Shown piece after piece: positions 27,285 to 37,009 of a stretch of DNA of 64,000 nt; the first letter of the stretch is position 1; the number at the start of each line of letters is the position of its first letter. The translations under genes were made by a program, and so were the position numbers. The notes under the pieces are model-generated. The model did not search any database. It was given only the letters and a program-made list of their open reading frames with translations, and had not been told where the DNA came from. The DNA is from Gammaproteobacteria bacterium (lineage in GTDB: Bacteria; Pseudomonadota; Gammaproteobacteria; UBA1113): positions 30,370-94,369 of the forward strand of contig JAJFKH010000007.1 in NCBI GenBank assembly GCA_021773305.1, read 5' to 3'.

Positions 27285-28394
27285 TTAAGCTAGGTTAAGT
27301 TCTACTCTCAAGTATGGGCCGTGCAATGCGAAATCATTGTCATGGCTCATAGTATCAGTAAAGCTTACGAAGCTGTTATCTTTAGCATTCCAGTAATTGG
27401 TCACTTCATAACCAATTTCTAAGCCAAGAGATGTATCTGGGCTGAATGCGTGTGTGTAGTTCAAACCAATGCGAGCATCCATTTCTGGAACAACGATTGT
27501 GTTTTCGCTAAGACGAGCTGAGTTAGAAACCGTATCAGAGCTATCATCACTGGTGTTAACAACAGTAACGAAGTTATCCCATTTTTGATCTCTGTCACCC
27601 ACGAGTAAAGAACCAGCAATGGTACCCATAACAGCAAAGTTACCACCTAAACGAACGGTAGCATCCATACCAGCACGAGGCCCAAGACCTTCAAAATCGC
27701 TAGCGATGCGGCTTTCAGCACGAGCTGTCCACACAACATCAGGATCTGAAGCAAAATCGGTAGCTTCTGCAGTGAAATTAGCTTTATCGCTCATGTCGAT
27801 ATCAGCATATTTCAAACCACCGAAGGCACGCAATGTGACTTTTTGACCGAAATCCATCTTTTGACCAAATACTAAGTCAATAGAATCGTAGTCATTGTCA
27901 GAACGGCCCCTAGCAGTATCCCACGTATTAGTCAGAGGGTTAGTTGGGGGGTTAGCATCCTGAGGGTTATCAATATCGAAATCAATTGCATTCAAATCAG
28001 TACCGTCAATAAGATTCTTACTGTCAGACTCGTTATCATGCAAATGTGTGTAAATTAACTGAACATCACGACCATTACCTGGGAAATGGTATGTAATGTC
28101 ACCACGAACACCCCAATTATGCTCAGTATCAACAGAATGAGTTCTGAGACTGTTGTGAGTTAAATCGGCGTTTCCATTAGTTGCTGTGGTTGTTGAGGAG
28201 GTTACTCCGTAATGGAAATCTCCATTAGCAACCTGCCAATACAACGCTTCAACACCAACGTTCCAACTACCCTGTTGTTGAGGAATGGTAACATTCACAG
28301 TTGGGGGTAGCATAACGTCTTCAGCAGGGTGACCCGCATAAGCTGAAGCACTTAAACCTAAAGCAGCTAAAGCAAGAGATACTTTTTTAATCAT
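27285..28394 (-). CDS. Legionella_OMP-type outer-membrane protein, copy 3
   Basis: The 369-aa protein has a clear signal peptide (MIKKVSLALAALGLSASAYA) and the family pattern GSWNVGVEALYWQ, GLGPRAGMDATVRLGGN, VMGTIAGSLLVGDRDQ and a C-terminal YLRVELNLA. It resembles its two neighbours throughout. ATGs at 28403 and 28394 are both possible; GGAAGG lies upstream of both. Its own strong terminator and isolated promoter region suggest it is the most highly expressed copy. Role: major pore-forming outer-membrane protein, by family. Confidence 0.9.
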   Translation of the reverse strand: MIKKVSLALAALGLSASAYAGHPAEDVMLPPTVNVTIPQQQGSWNVGVEALYWQVANGDFHYGVTSSTTTATNGNADLTHNSLRTHSVDTEHNWGVRGDITYHFPGNGRDVQLIYTHLHDNESDSKNLIDGTDLNAIDFDIDNPQDANPPTNPLTNTWDTARGRSDNDYDSIDLVFGQKMDFGQKVTLRAFGGLKYADIDMSDKANFTAEATDFASDPDVVWTARAESRIASDFEGLGPRAGMDATVRLGGNFAVMGTIAGSLLVGDRDQKWDNFVTVVNTSDDSSDTVSNSARLSENTIVVPEMDARIGLNYTHAFSPDTSLGLEIGYEVTNYWNAKDNSFVSFTDTMSHDNDFALHGPYLRVELNLA

Positions 28395-28680
28395 CGCTTC
28401 CATCTTCCTTCCATCAATTTTAAACACGTGCCGCTATTGCAAATGCGACTTAAACTATCCATCAAAATTCCGCTATTGTCATAGTATACTGGACGCCTAC
28501 GTTAATAGCGATAATATCAATGATAATACATTTTAACCAAATAACAACTTTATTTTTAAAAAAATTTATATTTTTTAATCGGATGTGTATTTTCGCAAAA
28601 AAATTTAGACTTCTGACGAAAAATAACACACGAAAAAAGTTATTGTTGTATCATACAAAGTTTAGCGAAGGTAAGATAAC

Positions 28681-29637
28681 ATGCAATCGGAAAAATTTTT
28701 GCATAAAGATCCTCTTGTGCTCTGTTTAATGGGGCCTACCGCAACAGGAAAAACAAATCTTGCATTAGCACTACAGAAATTATTTTCCGTGGAACTGATT
28801 AGTGTTGACTCTGCACTCGTATATAAAGACATGGATATAGGCACTGCAAAGCCTGCCGGTAGCGCATTAGCTGCACACCATTTAGTTAACATAAAAGACC
28901 CTAAAGAATATTATTCTGCTGCCGACTTTATAAGTGATACTGTACCGTTAGCTGAAAAAATTATCACAGCAAACAAAATACCTTTATTTGTAGGTGGAAC
29001 GATGATGTATTTTCGTGCACTACAACAAGGGTTGTCCCCATTACCGGGGGCCAATGCAACGATAAGAAAAGAAATCGAACAAGAAGCACAGCAAAAAGGC
29101 TGGCAAGAAATATATCAACAACTAAAAAAAATCGATCCGATTGCCGCCCAGCGTATTCATCCGAATGATCCCCAGCGCATACAGCGAGCAATGGAAGTTT
29201 ACCGTACCACAGGAAGACCTCTGTCAGAACTTCAACAAGCAATAAATGAACAAACGTCTCACTGGCAATTTCTCAACATCGCTTTAATGCCAACGGACAG
29301 ACCGAAGCTACACCAAACAATTGCCCGGCGTTTTCACACTATGCTTGAGCAAGGTTTTGTGGCGGAAGTTGAACAACTTTTTGCACGAGACGATCTTTCT
29401 TTGCAACTACCCTCCATGCGAGCGGTGGGATACCGTCAGGTTTGGGAGTTTTTAGATGGGAAAATTACCTACGATGAAATGGTAGAAAAAGCAATTATCG
29501 CCACTCGCCAATTAGCCAAAAGGCAAATTACTTGGTTGCGATCGTGGCCCAATATCCATGAATTTGATTACGAGGATGTGAATTTGCTTGAAAAAGTAAC
29601 ACAACTTTTAAACACAACTCTCTCCAAGACGCACTAA
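28681..29637 (+). CDS. miaA: tRNA dimethylallyltransferase
   Basis: This enzyme adds a dimethylallyl group to A37 of tRNAs reading U-starting codons. The 318 aa have the P-loop GPTATGKT near residue 19, the substrate region DSALVYKDMDIGTAKP, and RAVGYRQVWEFLDG near the end. AAGGTAAG precedes the ATG. The last 30 bp overlap the 3' end of folK on the other strand. No hfq follows, unlike the usual miaA-hfq order. Confidence 0.97.
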   Translation: MQSEKFLHKDPLVLCLMGPTATGKTNLALALQKLFSVELISVDSALVYKDMDIGTAKPAGSALAAHHLVNIKDPKEYYSAADFISDTVPLAEKIITANKIPLFVGGTMMYFRALQQGLSPLPGANATIRKEIEQEAQQKGWQEIYQQLKKIDPIAAQRIHPNDPQRIQRAMEVYRTTGRPLSELQQAINEQTSHWQFLNIALMPTDRPKLHQTIARRFHTMLEQGFVAEVEQLFARDDLSLQLPSMRAVGYRQVWEFLDGKITYDEMVEKAIIATRQLAKRQITWLRSWPNIHEFDYEDVNLLEKVTQLLNTTLSKTH

Positions 29638-30105
29638 ATCATACTGTTGTTGACAACCACCTAAAGCACTCTCAACTGTGGTACCACAAGGCAATAGCAA
29701 ATTAGGGGTAATTTCATAGAGCGGCAATAAAACAAAATAACGGGCTTTCAAGCCTTCATGGGGCACTATCAAACGATCACTGCTGATGATTTCATCACCA
29801 TAGAGCAAAATATCGAGATCCAGTGTCCTCGCTTCCCAACGGATCGATCCTCGCTGACGATCGTGGTTATCTTCAATCTGATGTAGCTCATTGAGTAATA
29901 TTTCAGCGTTTAGCTGAGTATGAATCAAAACCACTGCATTAATATAGTAAGGTTGATCCTGAGGCCCCATCGGTGCACTCTGATATAAAGATGACACGCT
30001 CAATAGCTGTGTCTCAGGCAACAGACTTATTTCGCGAACTCCCTGCTTAACATGAGCCATGGGATCGTCTAAGTTACTTCCAAGGCTAAGGTAGGCAGCA
30101 ATCAT
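29608..30105 (-). CDS. folK: HPPK, folate synthesis
   Basis: This is 2-amino-4-hydroxy-6-hydroxymethyldihydropteridine pyrophosphokinase. The 165 aa show AYLSLGSNLDDP at the start, GPQDQPYYINAVV, and the Mg/ATP signature RWEARTLDLDILLYGDE. It overlaps the pcnB stop by 4 bp, the common pcnB-folK pair, and overlaps miaA tail to tail. Confidence 0.96.
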   Translation of the reverse strand: MIAAYLSLGSNLDDPMAHVKQGVREISLLPETQLLSVSSLYQSAPMGPQDQPYYINAVVLIHTQLNAEILLNELHQIEDNHDRQRGSIRWEARTLDLDILLYGDEIISSDRLIVPHEGLKARYFVLLPLYEITPNLLLPCGTTVESALGGCQQQYDLVRLGESCV

Positions 30106-31391
30106 TGGAATTTTCTGTTGGGGAGTTGACTCATCAATGCCCCTCGTTGTTCCTCATTACCCTGAATAAAGTTTGTCCACCATTGGCCTGCTTGAGCAAA
30201 AGTTGGATCCACTTCCCCTCGTAACAATAGAAAATCATAGGCGGCTCGAAAACGAGGATTGTCCAATAAACGATAAATTTTTCGTTGTTCACGTCTTTCG
30301 AGTAAATACTGCAAATCCCAAATCTCTCGCATAATCCCCACGAGGCGCTTAGGAATTGCTGTATGCTGACATTGTAAACGTAACACATCGGCCTCAGCTC
30401 TCTCAAAAGCAAGACGAGGCCCCATACGCTCTTTTTTGTAAGCTTGAGCAAGATCAATTGTGGGATACCAAAGTAGCGCTGCAAATAAAAATGCGGGGTT
30501 GACGGGTTTTCCTTGAGCAATCCTCTCATCCGTATTACGAAAAACTCGTAGCAAAAAACTATCCGCTAACTGATGTAATTGGGGATCTTGCAAAATTTGC
30601 TCTGTCATTGGAAATAAAAAATCCAATAACTCATAATGCCTGAGCAGAGAAAAAGTTTCTACCCCTGCACCGCCAAGAAATAGCTTCAGTGATTCATCGT
30701 AAAGTCGCGCATTTGAAATATGATCGAGTAACTCGCCCATTTCACCGATGGGTGCTTCCGTATCTGGGTGGATCACAAACCCTAGCTTCGCTGCAAAACG
30801 CACTGCCCGTAGAATACGTACGGGATCTTCTCGATAACGTTCACTAGGATCACCGATGATTCGCAAAATCCCTTGTTTGAGATCTTCTAGCCCATCAGCA
30901 TAATCAACAAGACTAAAATCGGCGATATTGTAGTAAATAGCATTGACCGTAAAGTCTCGACGCCAAATATCATCATCCAAAGTACCGTAAACGTTATCTC
31001 GTAAAATCACCCCATGGGATGAACGACCCTTAGCTGTTGCGCCATCGCTACTGTTTTCTTGACCAGGCGCGCGAAAAGTTGCCACTTCAATAAGCTCATC
31101 TTTAAAATACACATGGGCTAAACGGAATCGTTTGCCAATCAAGCGACAATTTTTAAATAATTTCTTAACCTGTTCAGGCTTTGCATCGGTGACTACATCA
31201 AAATCTTTTGGCTCTCGGCCCAGCAATAAATCACGAACACCACCACCCACAATATAGGCTTCATAGCCTGCACTATTTAATCGACGCAGCACTTTAATGG
31301 CATGTTCACTGATAAATGCCCGAGATACGGTATGGTGATCCCGCGGTATGATCTTCTTATGTACAGAGCATGCTTTGGACGCCGAAGCCAT
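30102..31391 (-). CDS. pcnB: Poly(A) polymerase I
   Basis: This enzyme adds 3' poly(A) tails to RNAs and promotes their decay. The nucleotidyltransferase core is intact: YEAYIVGGGVRDLLLG, then the metal-binding PKDFDVVTDA, and RRDFTVNAIYYNI. The basic segment and C-terminal helices typical of PcnB rather than CCA-adding enzyme follow, and the N-terminal IPRDHHTVSR matches PcnB. I start at the ATG at 31391 (429 aa), because AAGGGA lies 6 bases upstream; a TTG at 31439 would add 16 residues. Confidence 0.94.
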   Translation of the reverse strand: MASASKACSVHKKIIPRDHHTVSRAFISEHAIKVLRRLNSAGYEAYIVGGGVRDLLLGREPKDFDVVTDAKPEQVKKLFKNCRLIGKRFRLAHVYFKDELIEVATFRAPGQENSSDGATAKGRSSHGVILRDNVYGTLDDDIWRRDFTVNAIYYNIADFSLVDYADGLEDLKQGILRIIGDPSERYREDPVRILRAVRFAAKLGFVIHPDTEAPIGEMGELLDHISNARLYDESLKLFLGGAGVETFSLLRHYELLDFLFPMTEQILQDPQLHQLADSFLLRVFRNTDERIAQGKPVNPAFLFAALLWYPTIDLAQAYKKERMGPRLAFERAEADVLRLQCQHTAIPKRLVGIMREIWDLQYLLERREQRKIYRLLDNPRFRAAYDFLLLRGEVDPTFAQAGQWWTNFIQGNEEQRGALMSQLPNRKFQ

Positions 31392-31471
31392 CTCCTGTCC
31401 CTTGATAAATCCTGTCACCTTCTTTATGAATTTTTTCAAATCAATTAGCTAACGTTATTTCAAAACATTTA

Positions 31472-32737
31472 TTATACACCGACAACCATTCCTTCCACGC
31501 TGCCGAACCCAATTTTATAATCTTTGTCTTCACAATGACCAGAAATAGTCAGCCTATCTCCATCTTGTAGGAAAGATCGTTCTTCACCATTGGCTAGTTT
31601 GAATGGTTCTGATCCATTGGCACTGATTTCTAATAAACTTCCCCAGTTTTCCCGGTTAGGCCCACTCACAGTCCCCGAGGCCAATAAATCCCCCGTCTGC
31701 ATCACACAATTATTGACGCAATGATGGGCCAACATCTGCTCCATGCTCCAATATAATTCTTGAAAACCCGTTTCACACAACAAAGAACTATCGTCCGATC
31801 CTTGGGTTTGCAACTCTACCTTCAGCTTAATATCCGGAAGCATCGGACTGTCCTGGCGCAAGTACTCCACAAGATTTGGGTTTTGCTCTCCCAATGGCAC
31901 CATAAAATCCTCCAACGCAGCCATAGGAACCACCCAAGGAGAAATGGAGGTTGCAAAACTTTTTGCCAAAAATGGCCCTAGGGGTTGATATTCGAAAGCT
32001 TGAATATCTCTGGCACTCCAGTCATTGAGCAATACCATACCAAAAATATGAGATCGCGCATTATCTATAGTAATAGGTTGTCCTGTGGGATTTCCTGTAC
32101 CAAGGAAAAAGCCCATTTCCAACTCAAAATCCAATTTTCGACAAGGAGCAAACAAAGGAATGTCTTGATCAGGTAATTTAATTTGTCCTCTGGGACGCTT
32201 TATATCAGTACCTGATAAAAAAACCGTACTCGCCCGGCCATTGTAGGCCACGGGCAAGCATTTCCAATTGGGTAATAATGCATTTTCTCTACCCCGGAAC
32301 AATGTCCCTACGTTCGTTGCATGATGTTCGGATGCATAAAAATCCGTATAACCAGAGACAGCAAAAGGCAATTTCATCACAACATCTTTGCGCAATAATA
32401 GTGCTTCGCTTAACACATTCTGATTGCCCTTTAAGTCATCGCAGTGGATCCCTAAAAGCGCTTGCAATCGTTCTCTTACCTCGGCCCACACCTTCGCACC
32501 CTGGGCCGCAAAATCATTTAATGTGGGTTTATCAAATAACGATTGCGCTCGCTCCTTCAGTAGCAGCCCGTGTTTCTCTAGCACAGACAAATCGATAACA
32601 TAATCACCAATAGCCACGGCTCCCCGAGGCGTTTTCCCCTTTTCATGAGTTATAATGCCGTAGGGTAGATTATTCAGAGGGAAACTAGAGCTATCCGCCC
32701 CTTCGATAAAGGATGGTAATAAAGGTGTTGATGCCAT
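31472..32737 (-). CDS. fahA: Fumarylacetoacetase
   Basis: This enzyme cuts fumarylacetoacetate to fumarate and acetoacetate, the last step of tyrosine breakdown. The 421 aa match the full-length family. Visible marks are SGYTDFYASEHHATNVGTLF, RKLDFELEMGFFLG, LLNDWSARDIQAFEYQPLGP and SGTVSGPNRENWGS. No other tyrosine-degradation gene is in the window. The gene is divergent from the YgjP-like gene. Confidence 0.93.
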   Translation of the reverse strand: MASTPLLPSFIEGADSSSFPLNNLPYGIITHEKGKTPRGAVAIGDYVIDLSVLEKHGLLLKERAQSLFDKPTLNDFAAQGAKVWAEVRERLQALLGIHCDDLKGNQNVLSEALLLRKDVVMKLPFAVSGYTDFYASEHHATNVGTLFRGRENALLPNWKCLPVAYNGRASTVFLSGTDIKRPRGQIKLPDQDIPLFAPCRKLDFELEMGFFLGTGNPTGQPITIDNARSHIFGMVLLNDWSARDIQAFEYQPLGPFLAKSFATSISPWVVPMAALEDFMVPLGEQNPNLVEYLRQDSPMLPDIKLKVELQTQGSDDSSLLCETGFQELYWSMEQMLAHHCVNNCVMQTGDLLASGTVSGPNRENWGSLLEISANGSEPFKLANGEERSFLQDGDRLTISGHCEDKDYKIGFGSVEGMVVGV

Positions 32738-32831
32738 TGGCTAGCCCCATTTTGATAAAAATTTGGCCTGTGATTATAGTCCATTTCCCTTGCTCTTGCA
32801 AAATCCGCTCCTGTTGATCTATGATCATTCC

Positions 32832-33524
32832 ATGGATAATTTTAATCTGCTTGTAGAAGATTTAAGCATTCTTGTACAACGAAAAAAAATTAAAAACCTC
32901 AATCTCAGCATTTTGCCTCCAGAAGGCAGCATTCGCTTATCCATCCCTCTTCGCACATCAAAAAAAGATGCCAAGCAAATGATCCTGGAAAAATACCAGT
33001 GGATTAAGCAAAAACAAGCCATGGTCCGAGCGCGTCCTAAACCCAGTAAAAAGAAAATGCACTCCGGAGAACGCTTTCCTTATCGAGGAACATGCTACGA
33101 ACTGGAAATCATCGAATGCGCTTTAAAAAAGGGGATCGTGTTAATGGAAGACAATAAACTAAAACTCTACGCTAAAACGGATTCTACAACAGCCCAGCGA
33201 GAAAGCCTTCTACAAAATTGGTACCATGTAATGCTAGAAGAACAGATCCCACCATTAATTGTAAAATGGGAACCTATCATTGGAAAACACGTAGCCAGCT
33301 GGGGAATAAGACGAATGAAAACCCAGTGGGGTAGCTGCCATATCGAAAAAAAACATATCCAATTAAATCTTGATTTAATTCAAAAACCACCTGAATGTTT
33401 GGAATATGTCATTGTACACGAAATGGTGCATTTATATGAACGTTATCACAATGCTCAATTTAAACAATACATGGATCGATTCATGCCTAACTGGCGTACA
33501 TACAAAGAAATGTTAAATGGTTAA
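32832..33524 (+). CDS. YgjP-like zinc metallopeptidase domain protein (DUF45)
   Basis: This is a 230-aa soluble protein of the YgjP/M48-like group. The zinc motif HEMVHLYERYHN has HExxH at residues 196-200, preceded by the conserved MKTQWGSCH segment and LNLDLIQKPPECLEYVI. I start at the ATG at 32832; the reading frame is open from a TTG at 32763 but that stretch looks like promoter DNA. Its role is not established. In some bacteria it accompanies type I restriction genes, none of which are seen here. Confidence 0.85.
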   Translation: MDNFNLLVEDLSILVQRKKIKNLNLSILPPEGSIRLSIPLRTSKKDAKQMILEKYQWIKQKQAMVRARPKPSKKKMHSGERFPYRGTCYELEIIECALKKGIVLMEDNKLKLYAKTDSTTAQRESLLQNWYHVMLEEQIPPLIVKWEPIIGKHVASWGIRRMKTQWGSCHIEKKHIQLNLDLIQKPPECLEYVIVHEMVHLYERYHNAQFKQYMDRFMPNWRTYKEMLNG

Positions 33525-33566
33525 CACTATTTACTAGATTTAAGCATTTTAACCATTCTGACGTGT

Positions 33567-35252
33567 CTAAGCGACGATAGGCGACTCACTGCTAAACAAT
33601 GCTTCGATTTTAGCTTTTGGCATTGCCTTAAAACACTCTTTCTTTTTTGCATCTTTTTGTGATAACAATAGCGTTATTTCTTTTTCAGCCAAGGCATTAG
33701 TATGACTCGCACTATAAACCGTCGCAATAAGATGAGCACTCTCATCTGTGCTTTTTGTCGTTAAAAATCCATCGAATAATTTATCCAAGCAATCACCCAT
33801 ATTAAATTGTCGTAGAAATCCCGGTGCTTTTCGTACGACAACATTCGTCGGTGACATCACTGAAATAACAAAACCTAACTCATCAAGTCTCTCACTCATT
33901 TTTTCTATCTTTTCAACATCTATTTCTTTTAGCGTAAGCTCTTTAGGGATCAATAAAGGTTGGCTATGTACCTTATTGAGTGGTACATTGGGAGGCAACT
34001 CACTCAACGCATAATGATAACGTAATTTAACACGGTCATAAATTTCAATACCTGTTGAAACCTTTAAGAAAAGGTAGCGATCGGCAATGGTGATATAAGA
34101 CGATAAATCTAAATCACTTTCGCTACTGCTATCACCCATATTTGAATAATGACTTACAGCAGGTTCTCTGACCGCGCTACTCTGAGACGCTGCCCTATCA
34201 TAATCTGAAGGTTGCGCATAGGACGCCGATCCTTCTGCCGTGCTAGTAGCAAATTGCTCAGCTTCCTGAGGCACAAGAGCCTGACGAATATGGTGAGCAA
34301 CAAAATCATGAATTAAGCGGCTGTCACGAAAACGCACTTCATGCTTTGTTGGATGGACATTCACATCAACCATGTTTGGATCAATGTCTAAAAATAAAAC
34401 ATAGCATGCATGCCGACCTTCATAGAGTAAATCATTATAGGCTTGACGCATCGCATGGCCTAATAGACGATCTCGAACAACACGTTTATTAACATAAAAA
34501 TATTGTAAATCCGTCTGGCTTCTTCCATATTCAGGTAATCCTAACCACCCCCATAGTGTAAAACCCACCGCAGAGAATTCAATAAACGTCGAGTTTTTTA
34601 AGAAATTTTGACCACAAATTGTTTTAATCCGCGTTTTGTCTTCACTGGCTCGACTCTGTAAAACATCTCTTTGGTTGTGCCTTAAGGTAAATCCAATGTT
34701 AAAATGACTCAATGCAATTTTTTTAACAATATCTTCAATATGGGAAAATTCTGTTTTCTCCGTGCGCAGAAAATTTCTTCTCACGGGAGTATTAAAAAAT
34801 AAATCTTCTACATCAATGGTTGTACCTTGAGGATGGGACGCCGGTTGAATATCAACCTTCATCTCTTTGCCTGCAACATTGGCCCGCCAAGCATTGGTAT
34901 CATCAGCAACCTTTGAGCAAATACTTAAACGAGAAACTGACGCAATACTTGCGAGTGCCTCACCGCGAAACCCCAAACTTGCAATCGCTTGCAGATCATC
35001 AAAATGCTTAATTTTACTGGTTGCATGGGGACTCAATGCTAGCGCTAAATCATCTTTGTGGATCCCACATCCATCATCTCTAATGCGAATCAGCCGCATA
35101 CCGCCCTTTTCGATATCAATTTGAATGTTTTTTGCTCCAGCATCAATACTATTTTCAATTAATTCTTTTACAACAGATGCGGTTCGCTCAACGACTTCTC
35201 CAGCCGCTATTTGATTTGCAAGTAGTAAAGGCAATTGATGAATTCGTGGCAT
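33567..35252 (-). CDS. mutL: DNA mismatch repair protein MutL
   Basis: This GHKL ATPase links MutS mismatch recognition to strand removal. The 561 aa start with IAAGEVVERTASVVKELIE, where E30 and N34 are the catalytic GHKL pair. IRDDGCGI and SLGFRGEALASIASV follow, then a poorly conserved Ser-rich linker (about residues 340-385) and a shorter C-terminal dimerisation domain. It lies 4 bp behind the amidase gene, the usual amiB-mutL order. miaA is not next but 4 kb away. Confidence 0.97.
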   Translation of the reverse strand: MPRIHQLPLLLANQIAAGEVVERTASVVKELIENSIDAGAKNIQIDIEKGGMRLIRIRDDGCGIHKDDLALALSPHATSKIKHFDDLQAIASLGFRGEALASIASVSRLSICSKVADDTNAWRANVAGKEMKVDIQPASHPQGTTIDVEDLFFNTPVRRNFLRTEKTEFSHIEDIVKKIALSHFNIGFTLRHNQRDVLQSRASEDKTRIKTICGQNFLKNSTFIEFSAVGFTLWGWLGLPEYGRSQTDLQYFYVNKRVVRDRLLGHAMRQAYNDLLYEGRHACYVLFLDIDPNMVDVNVHPTKHEVRFRDSRLIHDFVAHHIRQALVPQEAEQFATSTAEGSASYAQPSDYDRAASQSSAVREPAVSHYSNMGDSSSESDLDLSSYITIADRYLFLKVSTGIEIYDRVKLRYHYALSELPPNVPLNKVHSQPLLIPKELTLKEIDVEKIEKMSERLDELGFVISVMSPTNVVVRKAPGFLRQFNMGDCLDKLFDGFLTTKSTDESAHLIATVYSASHTNALAEKEITLLLSQKDAKKKECFKAMPKAKIEALFSSESPIVA

Positions 35253-35256
35253 TGTT

Positions 35257-36564
35257 CTATCCTTTTTTGGGTATTTTTAATACCTGTCCCACACGGATGT
35301 TATGACTCTTAAGATGATTTTCTTTTTTCAAAGCGTCTGTACCAATATGGTAGTAATGAGCAATGCTTGATAAACTATCACCTTTTGCAACCTTATGCTC
35401 TCCTAAACTTTCAACATGACTTGCAAGCCATGTTCCCGGGGGAGGATTTTGATAAAAATATTCCCGCAGACCGCTTAAAATTGCTTCAGCAATTTTTCGC
35501 TGATAAATAGGATCTTTTAATCGCTTTTCTTCTTGAGGGTTAGAAAGAAAACCCGTCTCGACTAAAATAGAGGGAATATCTGGAGATTTAAGTACCATAA
35601 AGGGAGCTTGTTCAACACCGTGATGATGTAGTCTACTCACTCTACCTATTTGATGCAGCACTTCATCACCCAAATTAAGACTTGCGCTAATGGTAGCCGT
35701 TTGAGACAAATCAATTAAGACCGAACGCAGCAAATCATTTTTACCGTTCAAGCTCACACCACCCAACTCAGAGTAATTCTCTTTTTCAGCTAACCAACGA
35801 GCCGCTTCACTACTGGCACCTTTAAGAGACAAGGCATACACTGATGCACCACTGGCATGAGCATGTTTAAATGCATCCGCGTGAATCGCCACAAAAACGT
35901 CGGCTTTCGTCGAGCGCGCTTTTTTTAATCGTTCTCGCAAGGTCACATAATAATTTTTATCCCGGGTCATTTCAGGGTTCATACCTTTTTCACGCTCTAA
36001 CAAATGATACAGTTGTTTAGAAATCTCTAAGACAACATCTTTTTCTCTAGTGCCATGAGGGCCTGTCGCTCCTGGATCCTTCCCCCCATGGCCTGGGTCA
36101 ATTAACACAATGATATTACGCATGGGTGTTGCTGCGATAATTAAGGGTTGCAGTTTCCCAGGCTTGGTCGTCGTTACATGCAGAATCACTTGATTATTTT
36201 GTGTTTTCTGAGATCGAATAAAAACAGATCGTTGCAAATCAAACACAATACGTAGCACATGAGGCTTGGGATAACCGTGACGCACTTTGCTGAAGGGAGC
36301 ATCAAGAAGAGAAATATCTTTGAGGTTCATACCCAGGTGTGTATCATCCAGATCGACTACTAACCGCTGAGGATTATCTAACAGGAAATACCGAAATGTA
36401 ACATTTTTATTAAAGGAAAAATGAATATCTGTTTGCTCGGCAGAAGAGTGGTTATCCATATAAATAGATAATAAGTCTGCATCAGTACTTCGCCCCGCAG
36501 CGCCTGTACTCAACCCCAACCATATGACAATAAAAAAAATACTAGCTTTTATACGATGTTGCAT
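35257..36564 (-). CDS. amiB: N-acetylmuramoyl-L-alanine amidase with AMIN and LysM domains
   Basis: This periplasmic amidase splits septal peptidoglycan for daughter-cell separation. With the ATG at 36564 it is 435 aa with a signal peptide (ASIFFIVIWLGLSTGAAG). An AMIN domain (about 30-140) follows, then Amidase_3 with zinc ligands in IDPGHGGKDPGATGP, VAIHADAFKH and LVETGFLSN. A C-terminal LysM repeat ends the protein (HKVAKGDSLSSIAHYYHIG). A longer reading to 36693 would run through tsaE and is unlikely. Confidence 0.93.
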   Translation of the reverse strand: MQHRIKASIFFIVIWLGLSTGAAGRSTDADLLSIYMDNHSSAEQTDIHFSFNKNVTFRYFLLDNPQRLVVDLDDTHLGMNLKDISLLDAPFSKVRHGYPKPHVLRIVFDLQRSVFIRSQKTQNNQVILHVTTTKPGKLQPLIIAATPMRNIIVLIDPGHGGKDPGATGPHGTREKDVVLEISKQLYHLLEREKGMNPEMTRDKNYYVTLRERLKKARSTKADVFVAIHADAFKHAHASGASVYALSLKGASSEAARWLAEKENYSELGGVSLNGKNDLLRSVLIDLSQTATISASLNLGDEVLHQIGRVSRLHHHGVEQAPFMVLKSPDIPSILVETGFLSNPQEEKRLKDPIYQRKIAEAILSGLREYFYQNPPPGTWLASHVESLGEHKVAKGDSLSSIAHYYHIGTDALKKENHLKSHNIRVGQVLKIPKKG

Positions 36565-37009
36565 GTCGAATGACTTCACGCCCCTTTCCACTGTAACCTT
36601 CCATAATAACTCCACGCCCTTGTTCAGGAAGCAAAATATTGCACCAAAGATCGGCCTTAGGCAACATACCACGACCCTTCTCAGGCCATTCAATCAAACA
36701 AATGCTCTGTCCATCAAAATAATCTCTGATCCCCATGGCTTCTAATTCTTCTGCATCGTGAATACGATACAGATCAAAATGATAAATTCTGTGCTGCCCA
36801 ATGTCATAGGGTTCAACTAACGTATACGTCGGACTTTTGACCGAATCTTTGTACCCTAAGCCTCGCAGTATTCCTCTAACCAAGGTCGTCTTCCCAGCAC
36901 CCAAGTCACCACTTAGGGTTACCACAATCCCAGGAGAAAGTGCTTCAGCCCATACAGCACCCCACTGTAGCATTTCATGCTCATCAGCTAATTCAATGGT
37001 TGTTTGCAT
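36542..37009 (-). CDS. tsaE: tRNA threonylcarbamoyladenosine factor TsaE
   Basis: This ATPase works with TsaB, TsaD and TsaC to make t6A37 on ANN-decoding tRNAs. The 155 aa have the P-loop GDLGAGKTTLVRG and the SPTYTLVEPYD motif with the switch Thr. It overlaps both neighbours: it starts on the last base of nnrD and ends inside the amiB start. Its partner tsaD is at 40160. Confidence 0.96.
   Translation of the reverse strand: MQTTIELADEHEMLQWGAVWAEALSPGIVVTLSGDLGAGKTTLVRGILRGLGYKDSVKSPTYTLVEPYDIGQHRIYHFDLYRIHDAEELEAMGIRDYFDGQSICLIEWPEKGRGMLPKADLWCNILLPEQGRGVIMEGYSGKGREVIRHATSYKS

Noticed and set aside
28520..28729. 69-aa frame ahead of miaA
   Set aside because: It is very AT-rich, overlaps the miaA start and has no ribosome site.
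30134..30529. 131-aa frame inside pcnB in another frame
   Set aside because: It lies wholly within the well-supported poly(A) polymerase gene and looks like a shadow frame.
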